A stretch of DNA of 64,000 nt from positions 105,411,087 to 105,475,086 of the forward strand of contig CM043966.1 in NCBI GenBank assembly GCA_014529385.2, given 5' to 3'. The position numbers were made by a program, and so were the translations under genes. The notes below the pieces were generated by a model. That model was not told where the DNA came from and ran no database searches. It worked only from the letters and a program-made list of their open reading frames with translations. Positions 56,701-64,000 of the stretch are shown here, piece after piece. Origin of the DNA: Adiantum capillus-veneris (Eukaryota > Streptophyta > Polypodiopsida > Polypodiales > Pteridaceae). How positions within the stretch are numbered: position 1 is the first letter of the stretch; each line of letters opens with the position of its first letter.

Positions 56701-57593
56701 AGTCATTTTGTCAGACCTACCAAAACTCATGCCTCCTTGTTGGGAGTACACATTCTTTGTTAGCTCTAGTGTTGGGAAAGAAACAATTGGTGCAGTTTTG
56801 TTACAACAAGATCCCCACAGTACCAGGATGCAACCCATTTATTTTCCTAGTAGGGTCATGAATGCCTTCGAGAGAGGCTACATGGAGGCAGAACTCATGA
56901 TGCTTTCTCTCATGTTTGCGGTGAGAGTGTTTAGATCCTACTTGCTACCAAAACCTTTTGTAATCCTCACTACAAAAAATTTGTTCACTTGGGTGTCATC
57001 TCAAATGAATCTTAGTACTAGAATCTCAAAATGGATTATGGAGTTGCAAGAGTTTTAATACTCTTTTAAGGTAGAAGATAGTGCGTGCACAATTGGCAAG
57101 GATTCTCACTTATAGGGTACATGAGAAGGAGATTAAGGTGCCTGAAATAAAGACCCTACCATTGCCACCACAAAAAAATATTCCTAATTCTTTTACCTTG
57201 TTCTTTGATGGAGCTTTTCGACGAGCGACAGGAAAAGTACGGGGAGGGCTAGTATTGATCAACCCAAGAGGAGAAGTGGTCATGAAAGAGAAGGTCAATC
57301 TACCAGGATCAGCTAGCAACAATGAAGCAGAGTACGACACACTACTTCATGGTTTAAAGATGTGCATTGTCCAAGTTATACAATGTCTCATGTTAAAGGG
57401 GGATGCACTTCTCATTCTGAAGCAGATTTTAGGCATCTGGGCATGTAAGAATGAAAGCCTAAGGACAGAAGTTCATGCCATTCATGGGTTGTTTAATCAG
57501 TTTGAAGAGGTGCAACTATATCATATCCCTAGGAAACAAAATGAAGATGCAAATTTACTTGCACAACAAGCAATGGCATGCAAATTATCATGA
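56700..57593 (+). pseudogene. C2 RNase H (catalytic Asp changed)
   Basis: The connection segment has ETIGAVLLQQDPHSTRM and LSTRISKWIMELQEF (TAA at 57056). RNase H runs 57081-57593 in one frame: FTLFFDGAFRRATGKVRGGL, SASNNEAEYDTLLHGLKM, LMLKGDALLILKQILGIW, IPRKQNEDANLLAQQAMA. Three of four catalytic acids are present, and the last, ADLLA in C1, is ANLLA. Confidence 0.88.
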
Positions 57594-57599
57594 TGGCAG

Positions 57600-59018
57600 T
57601 AGCGGTAAAGCAACCAAGGTACCAGGGATCGGAGTCACTCACTACCATTATTGGCTACATTTTGGAGGGTGAGGTTCCACAAGACTTCACAAAGGCTCAG
57701 AAGAGGAGACTCATGAAGAAGGCAAGCGCGTATCTCTTCCTAGAAGGATCCCCCTATCAAAGAGGGAAGGATCAAGTGTGCAGAAGAGTACCAACTATTG
57801 AAGAAATTCCAGCCATTTTAAAAGGTTTACATGAAGAGGCATGCAGTGGTCACTTTGCCCAAGGGTTAACGGTGAAGAATATTTTGCTTGCGGGGTATGT
57901 TTGGCCAAGTTTGCATGTGGATGTCCAACATTGGTGTAAAAGTTGTCACAATTGTCAGGTAAATGGGAATAGAAGATTGGTGTATGGTCCAAGGCAAATT
58001 GTGCTTGCAAATGGACCCTTTGAAAAGTGGGGCATTGATGTTATGGGTCCTCTTCCTAGGAAAAAAATGGTAAACTCTACATTCTAGTGGTTGTAGACTA
58101 TATGACTAGGTAGGTGGAAGGACAAAGTGTGGCAAAGGTAAATGAGAGGATGGTGAGCAAATTTGTCTACACTTACATTGTTGTAGATTTGGCACACATT
58201 TGGAGATTGTTTCTGATAGTGGTCCAGGGTTTAGAAAGGGCTTGCTCACAAAAGTCTATGAGGAACATCACATTCTACATCGTCACAGTACACCCTACTA
58301 TCCACAGGATTTGGTAGAAAAAACTAATGGTGTCATTGTAGGCATCATTAGAAAAATGGTGAAAAACAAGACAAAGTTGTGGGATGACTTCTTGGATGGT
58401 GCCTTGTGGGCATATCAAACCACATATAGGGAAGCCACAGAGTTCACACCATTTCACTTGGTCTATGTGGTCAAGAGGCTTTACAGCCAATTGAACTCAA
58501 CATTCCAACAATGCGACTTCATGGAAAAGCAACACAAGATGATCAAGAAGCATGGATGGATCAACTTCTTACCTTAGCCAAGCTTGAGTTGAAAAGAGAA
58601 TCAGCATATGAGTGCGAAGGAGAAGCTTAATAAGAATTTGAAGGACAAAGGCATCAATGAAGGAAATCTTGTGCTAAGATATGACAACCGACTCAATAAT
58701 CGTTTTGATGCCAAGTTTAAAACTAGATGGCAGGGTCCATACATAGTCAAGAAGGCTTTCAATTCAAGTCAACTTATGGACTTCAATGGGAAAGAACACT
58801 ATAGGAAGGTAAATGGGTATCGCTTCAAGCCCTATTTCAGTTGCCTTCTACCGAAGGATCTACCAAAGATCTTTCAAAAGGCAGCTATCTCATGTAAGTA
58901 TTGTTCCATGAAGCATGAGTGTAACTCGAACCAAAATGCCAAGGGGCCAAACAATGAAGATCTTGGCAAGGACTCTGAAGCACACTCTTTGGAAAAGATG
59001 CTTTATGATGGTACATGA
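57600..59018 (+). pseudogene. C2 integrase (broken)
   Basis: The zinc module and core start (57578-58087) read LHEEACSGHFAQGL, WCKSCHNCQVNGNRRL and FEKWGIDVMGPLPR. TAG at 58085 and another near 58110 follow, where VVDYMTR is readable between stops. The core continues in another frame as LEIVSDSGPGFRKGLLTK and YYPQDLVEKTNGVIVGIIRK. SNG before LVE is deleted relative to C1. A frameshift near 58468 (HLVY then VVKRL) and a 31-base loss near 58612 shift the C-terminus, which ends (58608-59018) with RWQGPYIVKKAFNS and GYRFKPYFSCLLPKDLPK. Confidence 0.88.
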
Positions 59019-59028
59019 ATATACCATC

Positions 59029-60824
<1,796 letters not shown>

Positions 60825-61014
60825 GCGGCATCGGCGGTAGCTCCTTCTTCTTTGCAGCACAGGATCCTTCACGACAGAAGCATAGAGAGGTGAGTGACAC
60901 ACCATTGTTCTTTGAGCTTGCTAGGATTATTTAGCTGTGTTTTTGCAGCCTTTCGAGGCTTGCACATAGCGCACAGGCAAGGTCCTAGCCTTCAACACGT
61001 ACGGCAAAGCATAA
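60825..61014 (+). repeat. Element D 3' LTR, second part
   Basis: Starting GCGGCATCGGCGGTAGCTCC it matches 17623-17812, including CACCATTGTTCTTTGAGCTT and ACGGCAAAG at the end. GTCATC follows at 61015, equal to the bases left of the 5' LTR. Confidence 0.85.
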
Positions 61015-61796
61015 GTCATCAATATATAGAGATTACACACAATGAGATGCACTTTAAACTTCCTGCAAGAAAAAACTAATTCCATCATCCACTACTCGGC
61101 TTCGGTATAGGTCACCTCTCTAGGACCAATTACCATACTTTCAAAGTGGATAGGCTTATACCTTATCTATACCTTTTGTAGCATCGCCACTCCAATGGCC
61201 ATTGTACCTATTTCCATAGCAAAGTAGAAATCATCTTCTTAGTTCGGAAGACACACCATCGACAATTGACACAAGATTTCTTTCACCCTATCAAAAGCCT
61301 CTCGAGCTTCTTTGTCCCATTGAAACCCATGAACCTATTGAGCCCTTTTTTGAAGAGGATACAAACACTGGACATCATGAAAAATACTTTAGCTTATGCA
61401 CAAACAAGGCTAAACCTTGAGCATTTAACAGAGACTCCATTAAAACTATGTCCTTGACATTCTCTGAACCAGCTTCAATTCCATTTTGTGACACCACATG
61501 GCCTCAACTGAGCTTGAGGTTGTGCTAGCTTGCACTTCCTAGGGTTAAATTGTCCTCCTTACACATCGAGTCTTTGGAAACACAGATGTAGCTTTGATAG
61601 GTGCTCCAACCTAGAGGTGTAGCACCCAATACCATCCATAAACACCCTGATAAATATGCTCAATACAGCACAAATACCATGCTCATCTAGTCTTGAGAGG
61701 TAGCATATGCAATCACCAGCCCAAATGGCATCTTGTGGTAGGAAAAACATCCCCATGGAGAGATAAATGAAGTCTTCAACTGATCCTCAAGCGCTA
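61015..61796 (-). pseudogene. Element E, 5' side: RT and start of RNase H (broken)
   Basis: The minus strand from 61790 reads ALEDQLKTSFISPWGCF, KMPFGLVIAYATSQD, IRVFMDGIGCYTSRLEHLSK and LHLCFQRLD, matching the RT palm of C with FMDG in place of FIDD. The thumb is badly decayed (61560-61260). RNase H starts with EIGTMAIGVAMLQK, KPIHFESMV, EVTYTEAE and CRKFKVHLIVCNLYILMMTS, where the last residues run over the GTCATC breakpoint into NLFPKVVLHLKP at 17190. F2 cuts the RT at 61797. Confidence 0.88.
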
Positions 61797-62515
61797 TGTC
61801 GGGGGATATGGATTTGAAACATGAGCCAAGTCAGCGCCTGGATGCTGACTGTGGGAAAGTCGAGAGCCAAGAATTGCCGCACCGCACAATATGGCAGTTA
61901 TAATTTACTTGGTAATGCTAACAACGCACAAAAACCGCTTGAAAACTGATAAATTTGACAAAACTAATACACAATTATTGAGGCAATGTCATTAATGACA
62001 CCTGTTACTTAATCCAAATGATGATTTACGAGTTTAAACTCCCCTTATAGTTTTCCTCAGGCCGTTAACGGCTCCGTGATTCTCCAAAATGGGTTAATTA
62101 AAGTTAGGTATACGTTGATGATCAGATCTCTCCTATCTTGGGCTTCCAAATTCAGCCCGCTTAACTTCGTCCAAACTTCTTGAGCCCTAGCTTACCGAGC
62201 TCCCTTCAAATTGCTTCTTCAACTGATTGCCCTTCCACTTGCTTCTTTAACTCTTTCCTTCCTTAGATCTGAAAGCAAGATCGAGAGAAAGATAATTCCT
62301 TGCTTAATTTGGAGAACAAGAGAAATAGAGCTTCCCTCTTCCTCCTGTTTGCATGAACTCCCTTATTCTCCTTGCTTATGCGAGAGCAAGAAAGAGAGTG
62401 GCCTCTTACTTTCCTTCTTTCCCTTCCTTATGCAAAAGCAAGAAAGAGAGTGACCTCTTGATTCATCTCCTTGCTTGTTCGAGAACGAGAGAAATAGAAC
62501 TCTCTTTGCTTTTGT

Positions 62516-62559
<44 letters not shown>

Positions 62560-62609
62560 CTTTGCTTGTCCAAGAGCGAGAAAGAGAGAGTGGTCTCTTC
62601 TTGCTCATG

Positions 62610-62647
<38 letters not shown>

Positions 62648-64000
62648 CTCCTCCTTTTTTTGAATACTTGCCTCCTCTCCCTTCATAACACACCCCTTTT
62701 GTTTTTTGTTCTCCCTATATTTGCCTCAGTCCATCAGTCACAGCATCGTTCACTGATGTGGCGCATGAAGGGGTGTGATGACGTGGTAGGCTGAATTGGA
62801 GACAACACCAAATGTGGCGGGAGCAGAGCCAAAAATGGGCGCCAAGGGATGCCGAGCAAATTTGTCTTCTTGCCTGACGCCAACCGAGGCCTGCAGCTCT
62901 TGCTATGACTTGGTCTCCCCTCCTGCCGGTCATGCCATGACATTCTTTCTTCGTTTTTCCCTTCACACACAATAACCCTTTTAATTATGGGCGTCCGACC
63001 TTTGCCTCAATCGGGCGGCCAAGAAAATTTGAGCGGCCATGTATATTACTTTGGACAGCCATAGTGCTTCATAGTGGACGGACATTTTCTCCATAGTGGG
63101 CGTCCACTGTCCATGTAGTGGCACCACATTTGGTACACATGCCGTCCAAGGCAATGCCAAGCACGACCAAGTCTCTACCATTGTTGGGAATTTCCCGCAA
63201 TCAATGCACTCTAGGAGACAACATTCTTGACCGCAAGACAAATTGGCTAAATATGTGTTATTTTCAAGTAACCCACTATCGCGAATATAGCAAATATCTT
63301 GTTCCCTTGGTACAAATCCTTGTTCTCATCACAATATTTAAGTGATCTCACAAAATGAACACCCGAGTGAGTTTTCTGGCACAATATATTTCTCCAATAT
63401 CCATTATTTTGTATATACATCCAATCAAAACATTATCAAATGTATACATCTCAACCCCGATAGTGCCGAGCACTGATCCATCAGCCTACCCCTCTTTCAA
63501 TGCACTGCAAGAGATGACAATTCAGACAAGATTCTCCTTGAGCATTTAACGTACCACATTCCAAAACCTAGATGAAGCTCAAAACTCCCAGATGGCACAC
63601 CAACCAAGGCGACCAAACTGGTACAAAACTGGTCCCCGATGAATCTTTAACCTACGATATCTTGGCAGCTAAAACTCCGATTTTGCTGATTTGAAAAGAA
63701 AAACATTCTCCACAAATTGAGAACTTCATCCCCATGCATTCATATCAACTTTGAACCTTCATCAGTAGATGCCCAATCTGGTACAAATTTGCAAATATCT
63801 CAACTTCAAACTTCCATAACTTCTTTATTGTAGCTCCAATCGACGAGCCGTAAAGACAATCCGATAGAGCACTTCAAGCACTATAGTTCTAGATCATAAT
63901 CTCCCATCTATGCTCACTTCAAGCATACTCATTTTTAGCATCATTAAAGAACTTGTTGGCCCTTTAATGCCGCATATCTGGCATACATTAACTGTAAAAA
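61797..64000 (+). mobile_element. Element F2: second F copy, runs off the window
   Basis: It starts TGTCGGGGGATATGG inside the RT of element E and follows F1 in order: GTGGGAAA near 61850, GA-rich repeats at 62390-62645, GACGAGCCGTAAAGACA at 63842 and AGTTCTAGATCATAA near 63883. (AG)n tracts lie at 62520-62554 and 62612-62643. By alignment to F1 only about the last 100 bases lie beyond the window. No coding domain is visible, and the open frames are low-complexity. Confidence 0.7.

Noticed and set aside
61797-64000. F2 as the 5' LTR of element E
   Set aside because: It interrupts the E reverse transcriptase in the middle of the ALEDQLK region, and a second copy lies in an unrelated LTR, so it is an independent insertion.

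Overview
The window is nuclear DNA of a land plant with a large, repeat-rich genome. The evidence is Ty1/copia and Ty3/gypsy LTR retrotransposons with plant-type primer-binding sites (iMet-like TGGTATCAGAGC and Asp-like TGGCACCGTTGCCGGGGA), a CACTA (En/Spm) transposon with spliced transposase genes, very long (CT)n tracts, and one plant non-specific lipid transfer protein (nsLTP) gene. I saw no bacterial operons, rRNA, tRNA genes or CRISPR. A fern, lycophyte or gymnosperm would fit, but the sequence alone does not decide.

Left part (1-17198). Element H (1-954, plus) is the 3' end of a gag-type LTR element inserted into the 3' LTR of copia element A (955-6007, minus). Element G (6938-12470, plus) is an LTR element with a gag and a protease-like ORF but no reverse transcriptase. 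After a divergent LTR-like stretch (about 13390-15480) comes the 3' half of an old minus-strand gypsy element E (15480-17198: integrase and RNase H).

Central nest (17199-61014). One Tat/Athila-like gypsy element, D, occupies almost 44 kb. Its ends are flanked by GTCATC at 17193-17198 and 61015-61020, and E's RNase H protein reads on across the two breakpoints. D has a 5' LTR, an Asp-type PBS, a gag with variant zinc knuckles and an integrase with a long tail. Where protease and RT should be there is instead a GC-richer stretch that includes the antisense nsLTP gene (23390-23782). D's 3' LTR (31889-32010 plus 60825-61014) is split by a tandem gypsy array C: LTR1 - C1 - LTR2 - C2 - LTR3. C is itself interrupted by an F element (33177-35506), a 218-bp solo LTR with a perfect ACAAG duplication (38278-38495), copia element B (41615-44717, same family as A) and a CACTA transposon (right end at 51734). 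Copia B has lost its 3' half and the CACTA its left end, so a deletion probably joined them.

Right part (61015-64000). The other half of E (RT and RNase H, minus) resumes and is cut in its RT by a second F element (61797 to the window end).

Almost every coding region is a broken mobile-element gene. Exceptions are the intact nsLTP ORF and the nearly intact gag-protease-integrase ORF of copia B (one nonsense codon). The layers give a relative order of insertion: E first, then D, then the C array, then F, the solo LTR, B and the CACTA.
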